Both the position numbers and the translations under genes were made by a program. Below are positions 1-8,810 of a stretch of DNA of 48,608 nucleotides, one piece after another; the first letter of the stretch is position 1; each line of letters starts with the position of its first letter. The DNA comes from CALUTH01 sp964452495 (lineage in GTDB: Bacteria; Cyanobacteriota; Vampirovibrionia; Gastranaerophilales; Gastranaerophilaceae). The notes beneath the pieces were generated by a model. That model made no database searches, had not been told where the DNA came from, and saw nothing but the letters and a program-made list of their open reading frames with translations. The stretch spans positions 1-48,608 of the forward strand of contig CAYVMC010000015.1 of the NCBI GenBank assembly GCA_964452495.1, in the 5' to 3' direction.

Positions 1-50
1 GCGGGCATTTTCTGATACTAGCACAGGAAACTGCACCCGCTTTTTGATAG
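1..50 (+). terminator. Probable terminator hairpin of an upstream gene outside the window
   Basis: The arms GCGGG (1-5) and CCCGC (36-40) pair. Inside them TTTTCTG (8-14) pairs with CAGGAAA (24-30) around an ATACTAGCA loop. TTTTT follows at 41-45. The bulged stem plus T run looks like a rho-independent terminator, or the 3' end of a small RNA that begins before the window. Bases 50-170 show no gene. Confidence 0.5.
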
Positions 51-170
51 AAAATGCTTTGTAAATTTTTGTAAAAATTACTCCTGATTTATTAAAGTTT
101 TTACTCAATTGTGCCGTTATATGCATCATAATGTATATTTTGGTGCATAAACGGAGAAATTCCCCATATC

Positions 171-199
171 TTGACACTCTGTTCATAAGTTGTTAAAAT
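171..199 (+). promoter_or_regulatory. Sigma70-type promoter of the thioredoxin-fold gene, leaderless layout
   Basis: TTGACA (171-176), a 17-base spacer and TAAAAT (194-199) form a near-consensus promoter. Only six bases separate the -10 from the ATG at 206, so transcription should start at or next to the A of the start codon. No Shine-Dalgarno sequence is present. Confidence 0.75.
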
Positions 200-205
200 T
201 CGGTT

Positions 206-589
206 ATGAAGAGAAATTTTATAACTATTTGCATATTGTCACTATTTCTATTGTGCGGAATTTTTATAAAAGCAAGTGCTGCAACTTTAAATAGTACACT
301 CAGTACAGATAAGCCATTTGCATTGTTAATTTATACAAGCTGGTCAAATTATAACAATATATATGCAACAATGAAAAAACTTCAAACTAAATACCCTAAT
401 TATAATTTTGTACGTGTTAATTTAAATGACGAAGAGGCTGCTGCACTATTTAACGGTTATATTATTATCAAACATATTCCAACAGTTATATTAGGCAAAC
501 AGGGCGGAAAATTTAATCAGTTGATTGATAATAGTTGTGCTGCAGATTATGCATGTATGTCAGGAAAACTTAAACGATTTGCCAAATAA
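206..589 (+). CDS. Secreted thioredoxin-fold protein lacking the CXXC motif
   Basis: A 127-aa protein. Residues 1-25 form a signal peptide (basic start, hydrophobic core, cleavage near ASA-A). The remainder reads as a small thioredoxin fold: a strand (PFALLIYTSW, about 37-46), helix, strand (NFVRVNL), and the cis-proline segment IPTVIL (91-96). Where thioredoxins have WCxxC, this protein has W46-S-N-Y-N, so it cannot do ordinary disulfide exchange through that motif. Two cysteines (C111 and C117) lie near the C-terminus and might form a structural disulfide. It precedes the large AsmA-like gene, which has its own promoter. Function is unknown; an envelope binding or chaperone role is inference. 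The fold call rests on motif pattern only. Confidence 0.75.
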   Translation: MKRNFITICILSLFLLCGIFIKASAATLNSTLSTDKPFALLIYTSWSNYNNIYATMKKLQTKYPNYNFVRVNLNDEEAAALFNGYIIIKHIPTVILGKQGGKFNQLIDNSCAADYACMSGKLKRFAK

Positions 590-614
590 ACTTAAATATT
601 TTTTGTAATATAAT

Positions 615-620
615 TATAAT
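615..620 (+). promoter_or_regulatory. -10 element TATAAT six bases before the AsmA-like start
   Basis: TATAAT at 615-620 is followed by six bases (aacaag) and the ATG at 627. The -35 region (TTAAAT at 592-597) is poor. There is no ribosome binding site, so a leaderless transcript is predicted. Confidence 0.55.
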
Positions 621-626
621 AACAAG

Positions 627-3600
627 ATGAAAAAATATATTATCATATTTGTTGTTGTAGTTGTGTTTTACACATTGTGGCTTGCAGGAGTTCCTTTTGC
701 TGCGGAAAAAATTAAGCCCTATTTTTTTTCCAGCATCGAAACACATTTGGGTTACTCAATAAATGAAAACGAACTTAAAGTAAAAACAAATGTACTTCCT
801 TATCTTTATGTATATGCCGATGAAATTACAATCCAAAATCCTTTTAAAACCCCAATAATAAAAGCAAAAAAAACAGCTTTAAAAATTTCACTGCTCCCCC
901 TCCTTGCCGGTAAAATTCACATCAAATCAGCAGAAGTAAAAGAATGCAAAGCTGATATTTACCTTGATGAAAAAATCCTTAAAGATTCTAAGTCTATGAG
1001 GTACCTGAAAAATATTACTCTTAATTCCAATTCCATCATAGTAAATAATTATTCAGTAAAATTTGCACAAGCCCAGAATCAAGAAGGATATAAAATTACC
1101 GGTGATAATTTCTATTTTACAAATAATAACAATGTCAAAAATATAAGATGCAACACACAAATTTCCGCAGGGGAAAACACCTCAATCATTAATGCGGATA
1201 TATATCTTCCAAAAAATAAGCAAACAGAAAGCCCGTATACCAATCTACTTATTAAAGATTTCAACCTCGCTCCTGTTTATACATACTTTAATCAATATCT
1301 GCCGCAAAATATTAAATCAATGAACGGTATTGTTAATATTGAATTAAAAAATGGCAATCTTAATACAGACCTATATAACATTAATATTGAGTACAAAGAC
1401 TCCTATAAATCAATAATATTCCCCGACAGAGTTACGGTTGACGGTAAATGCCATCTCACAGAAGAAGATATAGTTCTTTCTGAAGCAAAGTTTAATTCAG
1501 CCGGTATAGACATTGGTACCGATTTAAAAGTATCAAATTACACTTCCAAATATCCGTTTGTACAAATTACAACAGCAATAAAAAACACGAAAACCGTTCA
1601 ATTAATAAAAATGCTTCCTCCGCTAAACACGCCGGATATTAATCTTATGTACCTGAAAAAATACCCGCTGTATGCTGATATTAACGGCAATCTAGTTATC
1701 TCGGGGAAACTGCCCGAACCGGACATTGAAGGGTCTATTCTGATAAATAATGGTTACATAATAAAGCCTATCCCTAATGACAAAACAAAAGCAACAATAA
1801 AACTTCAGTTTAAAGATAAAAAAGTCTACTATGATGTACTGGCAGGTGCTGGCGGTCAGGAAAATGTCACTGTAAACGGCAGCACAAAACTTTACGGCGA
1901 TAAATATTCAAAAATGGTTATAAAAAGCACACCAAACGTAAGACTTTCAACAGCAAAGTCAGTAGTAGATCCACTGCATCAAATTCTATATTTTGATATA
2001 GGTCCTGTCCCCATTATGGAACTGGATGGCTACGGCAATATAAATCTAAAAGCTGAAGGTAACCATACAAATCCTCATGCCTGGGGGCAAATGAATTTTG
2101 AAAAATCAAATGCATTATTTAATGATATTAAAGGCCTTGAGTTTAAAAATCTTGACGGATACATTGATTTTAAAGACCAAAAAGTTGAATTTAAACTTAA
2201 CAATGGTTATCTTGACGGTAATCCGCTTAACCTCACAGGCTCATGTGATCTATTCGGTAATTTAAAAGTTCTAATAGACACAAATAATTTTAACATTCAA
2301 AAAGGTTTAAAGACCATTAAATCTTCTCCAATGCTTGAAGATATTGCAAAACTTATTCCACCTATAGACACAATTAATGGTAAGTCTGATTTAAACCTTA
2401 CGTTAACGGGTATTATTCCGGATATTACTAAAATTGAATTTAATAAAAATTTGTTTGCAAAGGGTAATCTAAAGTTAAAAAATGTTACAGCAAATGTAAA
2501 AGATATAGAAATATCAAATCTTAACGGTGATATAGGGTTTGATGGTACAAATATAACTCTAAATATTTTATCGAAGGTTAATGACTCGGATATCACTATA
2601 ACCGGAGGAATTAAAAATAATACCGCAGACATTAAAACATCTTCTAAAAGCCTTAATCTAAAAGATATTTTAGGTAAATCAGCCTATAAAGGATTGAGTG
2701 ATGGTAATTATATCAGCTTTAACGCCGCCTATAAAGGAACAACGGATAAAATTGATTTTGATAAACTTACACTTACTGCCCAAATAATAAAACCGAACCC
2801 CAATGCGCCTATATCACTTGAAAGCGGGACTATAAATATCAAAAATGGAACATGTAATATCAATAATATAAGTGGTTCAATCACTCAGAATCCTTTTATT
2901 TCAAATGCAACAATTACCCATTTTTGGAAAAAGAATCAGTGCATTAACGGCAGTATAAATCTTGACAATGCAAGTCTTTCAACTATTAATCTTATCCGTG
3001 AATTTTATCTTATTCCGGAGGAAACAAAAGATCTTTTAAGACAACTGGATTTTAAAACCGGCAAAACCAATATTAACTTTAAAATAACCAATAACCATCC
3101 GTATACAAAAATACCACTAAATAATGTTGAAGCAATATATTTGCCTTCTGACATGCCATTAAAAATTATTAATGGAAGCATTGAATTAAAAAATCATCAG
3201 GTAAATCTCAATAAAATCAACGCTCTTGCAGATGATATGCCGGTATTTCTTGACGGAAGTGTAAGTAATATATATAAACACCCGAATATTGACTTATACC
3301 TAAATTCTACCCCTAAACAATCTTTTATTGATAAATATATTAACAAAAACACAATGTACCCGTTAAAAATCAAGGGTGACATTATATATTCTGCAAAAAT
3401 TAAGGGTTATCCTGATTTATATAATATTTCCGCTAATGCGAAAATCGGAGAAAAAGCCAGTATATACTATCTTGGCGCAACACTAGGCGACAGCGAAAAT
3501 GAAACCATTATTGATTTTAATGGAGATATTGCTCAAAATAATTCTATCAAAATTAATAACTTTGCATACAATAAATCAGTACTATCGCAAAATAACCGTT

Positions 3601-4970
3601 CTAATATCATAAATTATTTAAAAATAAAAGGGAATATTAAACTTGTAAATAATGAACCCCATTTTAATAATCTTGCAATAAAAACAGAAAATCCCACAGA
3701 TGCAAGGATTTTCAATGTAATATTCAAAAAACCCAATATCAAACAAGGATTATTTACATCAGACCTGAAAATAAACGGCAGATTATATGATTTAAAAATA
3801 ATCGGAGATTTTCATATTTTTGACATCAATGTTCCATTCTTACAGACTATTGCAAAAGATATATCACTTAAATTTTTACCGGGGGTAATAAAAATCAGTT
3901 CAAAGGGAGAAATTTTCTCAAATGAAATAAGTATGAATGCAGAAGCTGATAACCGGCTGCGGCCACCGTTCAAAATAAGAAACGGCAATATACACTTTGA
4001 CAAACTTGATTTAAATGCTGCTATATCAGACCTGAAACAGTTTGAAATCAATAAACCCAGACAGGAAGTTACGCAAAACAAACAATATATGGACTTAACA
4101 GCATTTATCATTGAAAAACTGGATTTAACGGCAGATGATATTTTACTAAAAGGAGTTTCAGCTAAAAATTTGAAAACTATAATTTCACTCACCGATAAAA
4201 TGAATCTGCTTTTGAATGATTATCGGGCTGAAATAGCCAGCGGTGAATTGAGCGGAGATTTTTCATACAACTTCTTAACAAACAAAACATCTCTGCTTAT
4301 CAATGCAGAAGATATTGATGCAAACAATCTTTCCCAAATGCTGTTTGACATTTCAGGCCAGATGTACGGCTCCCTGACAGGAACCGCTTACTTGAGTTGC
4401 AACGGTACAAATGACCAAGTTTGTATGTCAACACTTACAGGGAATGGTACTTTCAATGTATCTGACGGCAGGATGCCAAAACTCGGTTCGCTTGAATATC
4501 TTTTAAAAGCAGGAAACCTTATAAAAGGCGGCATTACAGATTTATCTATAAACAGTATTATTGATATTATTACACCGCTTAAAACCGGTGAATTTTCTGA
4601 TATTACAGGAAGTATAAAAATAGTAAACGGTATAGCCGAGGATATAAAAATTTCAACAAAAGGCGAAAATCTCAGTCTTTACATAAAAGGAAATTACAAC
4701 TTTACAACCTCAAATGCGCAAATGTATGTTTTCGGGCTGTTAAAAAAGAACATTAAAACACCTCTGGGAGTCATAGGAAACATGTCATTAAATACCTTAT
4801 TTAATATGATACCTGGAGTAAAACTTGAAGCAAACAGTCCGTTTATAAGTGATATAAACAAAATACCCGGGATAGAAATTTCAAAAAATGCATACCGCAA
4901 ATTTATGGCAGAAATTCACGGAGATATAAACGGAGAAGAATATGTGAAAAGTTTCCGCTGGATAGATTAA
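627..4970 (+). CDS. AsmA/TamB-like large envelope protein (DUF3971/YhdP-type)
   Basis: A 1447-aa protein with one N-terminal membrane anchor (about 3-25, KYIIIFVVVVVFYTLWL) followed by a very long, Asn/Lys/Ile-rich chain of alternating short beta strands of the type 'GxxxIxNGxxxxxxxLxIxN'. The last ~250 residues resemble the AsmA-like C-terminal region, with glycine-rich repeated strands such as GNGTFNVSDGRMPKLGSLEY. Members of this group (AsmA, YhdP, TamB) form long hydrophobic grooves that bridge inner and outer membranes and carry phospholipids. That fits a diderm cell, but the exact subfamily cannot be fixed by eye. The coding sequence is intact over 4.3 kb. The start is set by the TATAAT six bases upstream. 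Confidence 0.8.
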   Translation: MKKYIIIFVVVVVFYTLWLAGVPFAAEKIKPYFFSSIETHLGYSINENELKVKTNVLPYLYVYADEITIQNPFKTPIIKAKKTALKISLLPLLAGKIHIKSAEVKECKADIYLDEKILKDSKSMRYLKNITLNSNSIIVNNYSVKFAQAQNQEGYKITGDNFYFTNNNNVKNIRCNTQISAGENTSIINADIYLPKNKQTESPYTNLLIKDFNLAPVYTYFNQYLPQNIKSMNGIVNIELKNGNLNTDLYNINIEYKDSYKSIIFPDRVTVDGKCHLTEEDIVLSEAKFNSAGIDIGTDLKVSNYTSKYPFVQITTAIKNTKTVQLIKMLPPLNTPDINLMYLKKYPLYADINGNLVISGKLPEPDIEGSILINNGYIIKPIPNDKTKATIKLQFKDKKVYYDVLAGAGGQENVTVNGSTKLYGDKYSKMVIKSTPNVRLSTAKSVVDPLHQILYFDIGPVPIMELDGYGNINLKAEGNHTNPHAWGQMNFEKSNALFNDIKGLEFKNLDGYIDFKDQKVEFKLNNGYLDGNPLNLTGSCDLFGNLKVLIDTNNFNIQKGLKTIKSSPMLEDIAKLIPPIDTINGKSDLNLTLTGIIPDITKIEFNKNLFAKGNLKLKNVTANVKDIEISNLNGDIGFDGTNITLNILSKVNDSDITITGGIKNNTADIKTSSKSLNLKDILGKSAYKGLSDGNYISFNAAYKGTTDKIDFDKLTLTAQIIKPNPNAPISLESGTINIKNGTCNINNISGSITQNPFISNATITHFWKKNQCINGSINLDNASLSTINLIREFYLIPEETKDLLRQLDFKTGKTNINFKITNNHPYTKIPLNNVEAIYLPSDMPLKIINGSIELKNHQVNLNKINALADDMPVFLDGSVSNIYKHPNIDLYLNSTPKQSFIDKYINKNTMYPLKIKGDIIYSAKIKGYPDLYNISANAKIGEKASIYYLGATLGDSENETIIDFNGDIAQNNSIKINNFAYNKSVLSQNNRSNIINYLKIKGNIKLVNNEPHFNNLAIKTENPTDARIFNVIFKKPNIKQGLFTSDLKINGRLYDLKIIGDFHIFDINVPFLQTIAKDISLKFLPGVIKISSKGEIFSNEISMNAEADNRLRPPFKIRNGNIHFDKLDLNAAISDLKQFEINKPRQEVTQNKQYMDLTAFIIEKLDLTADDILLKGVSAKNLKTIISLTDKMNLLLNDYRAEIASGELSGDFSYNFLTNKTSLLINAEDIDANNLSQMLFDISGQMYGSLTGTAYLSCNGTNDQVCMSTLTGNGTFNVSDGRMPKLGSLEYLLKAGNLIKGGITDLSINSIIDIITPLKTGEFSDITGSIKIVNGIAEDIKISTKGENLSLYIKGNYNFTTSNAQMYVFGLLKKNIKTPLGVIGNMSLNTLFNMIPGVKLEANSPFISDINKIPGIEISKNAYRKFMAEIHGDINGEEYVKSFRWID

Positions 4971-5025
4971 AGAAAGTCTATTTATATCTCTCTTATGTTA
5001 TAATAATTAGGAAGTTGGAGATATT

Positions 5026-6270
5026 ATGATGAAAGAGAATTTTAACTATTACGTTCAGGACTTAGAAACGTATATTATGTTTTACATAAAAGAAACTGTT
5101 GCAAAAATAACTCCGGAATTAGAGGCAAAAAATCGCGCACCTATTGCTCTTTCTATGGGAGCGCCAACCGCAGCACCTCCGGAATTTGTTATTAACAGGT
5201 TAAAAGAAGTACTGGACGAAGATGGTATCCACACATATTCATCACCAAAGGGCGAATTATACTTTAGAAATGCTGTAAAAGAACGTATGAAACGTCGTTT
5301 CAATGTAGAACTGGATGCGGATAAAGAAATCTTTTCTCTGATTGGCTCCAAAGAAGGACTTGCAAATATTATCAGAATTTTAATTGACCCTGTACACAAC
5401 ATTGAAGACAGAGATATTATAATGCTTCCTGACCCCGGATATGCGTCATATAAAGAAATGGTCAAGGTTTCCGGCGGCAGAGCATATTCGCTTCCGCTGA
5501 CAAAAGAAAATAACTACATGCCTGACCTTGAGGAATGCAGAAAAAATATGCCTGTAGAAGGTTTTAATCCGAACAAATTAAAAGCGGTAGTCATAAACTA
5601 TCCGAACAATCCTCTCGGGTGTACTATGACAAGAGAGTATGCTAAATCCGTTGTAGACTTTTGCAAGAAATACAATCTGGTGCTAATCTCGGATACCGCA
5701 TACGCTGACTTGTATTTTAATGAGAATGACAAACCCTTCTCTATACTAGAAATAGAAGGTGCCAAAGATTGTGCAGTAGAATTTTTCAGTTTTTCAAAAC
5801 CCTACGCAATGACAGGATGGCGTCTTGGCTGGGTTTGCGGAAATAGCGAAATTGTATCAATATTCGGTAAATTAAAATCTACACTTGATACAGGCATTTT
5901 TCGCGCTATTCAAAAAGCCGGTGCAGATATTTTATTATCTAAGGAAGGCGATAAGTATATTAGAGAAAAAAACATCGGCTTTAAACACAAGCAGGAAATA
6001 TTTGTTAAAGGTTTAAAAGAACTTGGCTGGGGAGATTTCAATATTCCTGATGCTACTTTTTATCTCTGGCTTCCTGTACCACCAAGATACAAAACATCAA
6101 AAGAATTTACCGATGACCTGTTAAAAACCTCCGGGGTTGTAGTAGTACCGGGCAGCGGGTTTGGAAAGTATGGTGAAGGCTTTTTTAGAGCTTCTATTGT
6201 CTGCTCCGATGAGAAGCTGCAGGAATGCATAGACCGTATGAAAATCGACGGGTTTTATTTTAACTTATAA
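5026..6270 (+). CDS. dapL: Class I/II PLP aminotransferase, LL-diaminopimelate aminotransferase-like
   Basis: A 414-aa fold-type I aminotransferase. Visible hallmarks are the substrate/PLP loop (HTYSSPKGELYFRNAV), LIGSKEGLANI, DPGYASY, the NYPNNPLG motif, SDTAYADLYF with the PLP-pyridine Asp, and the Schiff-base lysine K258 in SFSKPYAMTGWRLGW. The GSKEG, DPGY and SKxYxMTGWR run matches DapL-type enzymes, which convert tetrahydrodipicolinate directly to LL-diaminopimelate for lysine and peptidoglycan synthesis in cyanobacteria, plants and chlamydiae. An aspartate-type aminotransferase of the same branch is the alternative. TATAAT lies at 4999-5004 and a GGAAGTTGGAG ribosome site precedes the start. 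ATG 5026 and ATG 5029 are both possible. Confidence 0.75.
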   Translation: MMKENFNYYVQDLETYIMFYIKETVAKITPELEAKNRAPIALSMGAPTAAPPEFVINRLKEVLDEDGIHTYSSPKGELYFRNAVKERMKRRFNVELDADKEIFSLIGSKEGLANIIRILIDPVHNIEDRDIIMLPDPGYASYKEMVKVSGGRAYSLPLTKENNYMPDLEECRKNMPVEGFNPNKLKAVVINYPNNPLGCTMTREYAKSVVDFCKKYNLVLISDTAYADLYFNENDKPFSILEIEGAKDCAVEFFSFSKPYAMTGWRLGWVCGNSEIVSIFGKLKSTLDTGIFRAIQKAGADILLSKEGDKYIREKNIGFKHKQEIFVKGLKELGWGDFNIPDATFYLWLPVPPRYKTSKEFTDDLLKTSGVVVVPGSGFGKYGEGFFRASIVCSDEKLQECIDRMKIDGFYFNL

Positions 6271-6367
6271 ATTTTAAAAATAAGAATAAAGACTTAAGTA
6301 TGATATTCTAAAAGAGCCTGTGAACAATCTATACTTGACAAACAATTTATTGAAGCATATTAAATCA

Positions 6368-7177
6368 TCACATAATAAAACAATCACGTGATATTTTAAT
6401 TTTACAGTCTTTAATATGTTTACATGTATAATCTAATAAACGATCGGCATCATATTTATCCGTTAAACTTCTATTTTCATGAAATTCCCCGCGAATTAAT
6501 TCTATTTTTTTCAATACATCAGAAGACAAATTCTCAAGAATTTCATACTCTGAACCTTCACAATCAATTTTAAGCAATTTGATTTTATCAATATTATTTT
6601 GTTTTTTAATATTTTCAATAGTTGTTGATGAAACATTCGTATTCTCTCTTTGTTTTATACTTCCTACACCAATTATTTCCGATAAACTTCCCCCACCACT
6701 GTTTATCGGGTTAATATTCATACTTACAGTCCTTCCATCACAGGTTACAGCCATATGTTCAAGTTTTACTACATTTTCAGAAATATTATTAAGTTTTAAA
6801 TTTTTTTTAAAATTTTTATAATTCTCCAATACCGGCTCATAAGCATATATTTTAAGAAAGGGGTACTTTTTAGCCAAATAAATTGACACAACTCCAATAT
6901 TACCACCAATATCTATAATTACATCTCCTGGTTCAAATTTTATACTTTTAATGTCAGAATATGCACCGGTATTAATCTCTGCAGAAACGCTTTTTACCAT
7001 TCGAGAAATTGCCGAATCGTAAAATACAAATGTTATATTATCAATAATTGTTTTAAATTTTATACTACACTTAAGTGCAAAATATTTTACCCCAAATTTA
7101 TACAAATTTTTTATAAATTGTTTGAACATAACAACATTCCTATTATTGTACATTTTATACAAATAATATAATATCAC
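6368..7177 (-). CDS. FkbM-family SAM-dependent methyltransferase
   Basis: About 269 aa. The class I methyltransferase core is clear: motif I VIIDIGGNIGVVSIYLAKKY, the acidic end of strand 2 in YAYEPVLENYKNF, and the FkbM hallmark LLKIDCEGSEYEIL with ELIRGEFHE after it. FkbM enzymes methylate hydroxyls of sugars or secondary metabolites, and bacterial copies often sit in surface polysaccharide loci. No glycan genes adjoin it here, so the substrate is unknown. I chose the GTG at 7177 because AAAGGTG lies six bases upstream. A GTG at 7186 would place the start inside that site, and an ATG at 7129 (MFKQFIKN) is also possible. It is convergent with the aminotransferase gene. Confidence 0.8.
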   Translation of the reverse strand: MILYYLYKMYNNRNVVMFKQFIKNLYKFGVKYFALKCSIKFKTIIDNITFVFYDSAISRMVKSVSAEINTGAYSDIKSIKFEPGDVIIDIGGNIGVVSIYLAKKYPFLKIYAYEPVLENYKNFKKNLKLNNISENVVKLEHMAVTCDGRTVSMNINPINSGGGSLSEIIGVGSIKQRENTNVSSTTIENIKKQNNIDKIKLLKIDCEGSEYEILENLSSDVLKKIELIRGEFHENRSLTDKYDADRLLDYTCKHIKDCKIKISRDCFIM

Positions 7178-7186
7178 TGAAAGCAC

Positions 7187-7659
7187 CTTTCAACAATATA
7201 TCTGTAAAGAAACACTTCTAATGATTATTTGTAACATTGGAAATGAATATTCTCTATTTATATAATCAGCTAATTGACCAATAAATGTTAAAAAAAATAT
7301 TTACAAATAAATTTTAATACCAGAAATATCGGCAGAAACTATAATGAAATGATGGTTCCAATCCTAAAGAAGTTATGACAGTATTTGCCTATGATATAAA
7401 TAAGCTCATCTAAGTCTCTCGGAAAAACTCAACTCCTAAGGAAGAACAGATGCTACAACGGAGCAAATGCTAGGTTGGTACAAAATAAAACTGAATTTCT
7501 CTAAAGATATACACTGGAACATAATATTCCGTTTATTATACTTGGAGACTAGTACATCCAACCTGTTTACTATAATTAATACAAGGTTGGAGTATTGTAA
7601 ATTTTTGTAAACAACATAGCAATTTTTCATATTTACACAATATATATTATCTAAGAAAA
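7187..7659. other. Intergenic region without recognised gene; AGGTTGG inverted and direct repeats
   Basis: A stretch of ~470 bases between two divergent genes. It holds a hairpin, CCAACCT (7558-7564) pairing with AGGTTGG (7584-7590) around a 19-base loop, and a further direct copy of AGGTTGG near 7474-7480. Short open stretches, for example RNIGRNYNEMMVPILKKL ending near 7377 and a 47-codon frame from about 7468 to 7611, look faintly protein-like but match nothing I recognise. A decayed gene is possible and unproven. Confidence 0.4.
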
Positions 7660-7680
7660 ATGTATGAAAGGAATCTGGAT

Positions 7681-8310
7681 ATGAATATTAAACAAGTTAC
7701 TCTCATCCCCAAAGCAGCAATCGCGGCTGCGGCAATTAGTACGGGGGTATATTACACCACGGCATTAGAACCTAAAGAAAAAATGGATATGATGACTGAT
7801 AATAATACTACAATTCCGTTTAATACGCCGGCAACAGCAGGAACCCTATTTACTCTTGGTTTATTTGGCAGAAAAAAAAGTAATGAAGAGAATGAAGAGA
7901 ATGCAATAGAAAATCAGGAAGCCAAAGCTGCTACAAAAGCAGGAATGTCACCGGAAAAATACCGTTCACTTTTTGAACCTACTTCTAAATGCAATTTTAT
8001 GACCATATATGGAGAAGCAAATGCCAGAGGTAATTATTTTAATATTGCAAGAAAATGGCTGCTGGAATTTGATGCAAATTCTAATCTTAATATCAAAAGT
8101 GTTAAAAAGGGATTTAAGATTATGAACAGCTGTTTTGAACAGTACGAAAAAGAAAATATAAAAATTTTTGAAGATGAAGATAAAGCAAGATGTAAACAAT
8201 TGATGACTGAAGTAAGCGAATCAATAGATAAAGGTGAACAGGTTGATTATGATAAACTGAGTGAAATTATTACTATATATGATAGAAAACGTCTTTATCC
8301 GTATATATAG
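7681..8310 (+). CDS. Hypothetical protein, lineage-specific, N-terminal hydrophobic segment
   Basis: A 209-aa protein with no family I recognise. Residues ~8-24 (LIPKAAIAAAAISTGVYY) form an Ala/Ile-rich hydrophobic segment, a signal peptide or short anchor. A second glycine/leucine-rich patch (TLFTLGLFGRKK) lies near 55-67. A charged linker of repeated Glu-Asn (SNEENEENAIENQE) leads to an alpha-helical, Lys/Glu-rich C-terminal domain (about 85-209). Cysteines C101, C143 and C170 (approximate) are scattered. I chose ATG 7681 because AAAGGAA lies seven bases upstream; the in-frame ATG at 7660 lies before that site. The alanine-rich N-terminus resembles other lineage-specific proteins in this window. 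Confidence 0.6.
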   Translation: MNIKQVTLIPKAAIAAAAISTGVYYTTALEPKEKMDMMTDNNTTIPFNTPATAGTLFTLGLFGRKKSNEENEENAIENQEAKAATKAGMSPEKYRSLFEPTSKCNFMTIYGEANARGNYFNIARKWLLEFDANSNLNIKSVKKGFKIMNSCFEQYEKENIKIFEDEDKARCKQLMTEVSESIDKGEQVDYDKLSEIITIYDRKRLYPYI

Positions 8311-8338
8311 AAGTGACTAATGTTACACTTGCTTAGAG

Positions 8339-8357
8339 GTAAGAACTCAGTTCTTAC
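8339..8357. repeat. Perfect 8-bp inverted repeat
   Basis: GTAAGAAC (8339-8346), loop TCA and GTTCTTAC (8350-8357) form a perfect hairpin, with a partial third copy GTAAGAA at 8361. No T tract follows. It sits between two convergent transcription units (the 7681 gene and tRNA-Arg), so a factor-dependent terminator or RNA stabiliser is possible. Confidence 0.45.
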
Positions 8358-8401
8358 AAAGTAAGAATGCAGTTCACCCCCTAAATACAAAAATAAATAA
8401 T

Positions 8402-8477
8402 TGCGGCTGGAGGGAGTCGAACCCACGGCAGACAAGGTTTAGGAAACCTCCGCTCTATCCTACTGAGCTACAACCGC
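8402..8477 (-). tRNA. tRNA-Arg, anticodon CCT
   Basis: The minus strand folds as a complete tRNA. The acceptor GCGGTTG pairs with CAGCCGC, followed by TA, D arm GCTC...GAGC, anticodon stem GAGGT/ACCTT with loop TTCCTAA, and T arm with GGTTCGACTCC. The anticodon CCT reads AGG (arginine). The discriminator is A and CCA is not encoded. A TATACT at 8491-8496 (minus) gives a -10 about 14 bases before the mature 5' end. Confidence 0.95.
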
Positions 8478-8527
8478 ATATTACACAATTAGTATAACAT
8501 AAAAATATTCCTCAAACTCAATCAAAA

Positions 8528-8794
8528 TTAAAGTCCTGCTATAACAAGCAATCTAACAACAGCACCCTGTATAATCCAAAGCACAATCAACGCCACCATC
8601 GGAGAAATGTCAATCATTCCAAGCGGCGGAATAACATTTCTAAAAATATTCAGATACACATCCGTCACTTCACGAATACCTTTAATCGGCTGCTGCCCCC
8701 AATCAATATTGGGAATCCAGGTTAAAAAAATTCTTACAAAAATCAACAGTGAGTAAAAATGGAACAACAGCCCGACTATATACGCTAAACTCAT
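8528..8794 (-). CDS. yggT: YggT/Ycf19 family membrane protein
   Basis: An 88-aa protein with two hydrophobic segments (about 3-27 and 63-86) separated by a loop containing IFLTWIPNIDWGQQPI and the family-typical block TDVYLNIFRNVIPPLGMIDISPMVALIVLW. This is the YggT/Ycf19 pattern (PF02325), conserved in cyanobacteria and plastids, with proposed roles in cell division, nucleoid distribution or membrane complex assembly. It follows mtnP by 16 bases on the same strand with a strong GGGAGGG ribosome site, so the two are probably co-transcribed. The family call is confident and the cellular role is not. Confidence 0.9.
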   Translation of the reverse strand: MSLAYIVGLLFHFYSLLIFVRIFLTWIPNIDWGQQPIKGIREVTDVYLNIFRNVIPPLGMIDISPMVALIVLWIIQGAVVRLLVIAGL

Positions 8795-8810
8795 TTACCC
8801 TCCCTTGTTC

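Noticed and set aside
2297..4900. Antisense open frames in the AsmA-like gene and similar shadows elsewhere
   Set aside because: They mirror codon structure of the long genes, and have neither start signals nor recognisable protein features.
7436..7630. 64-aa minus-strand open frame
   Set aside because: No ribosome site, no recognisable sequence, and it runs through the AGGTTGG hairpin.
7187..7660. 6S RNA, SRP RNA, tmRNA or riboswitch
   Set aside because: I looked for their conserved cores here and in other gaps and found none; only simple hairpins are present.
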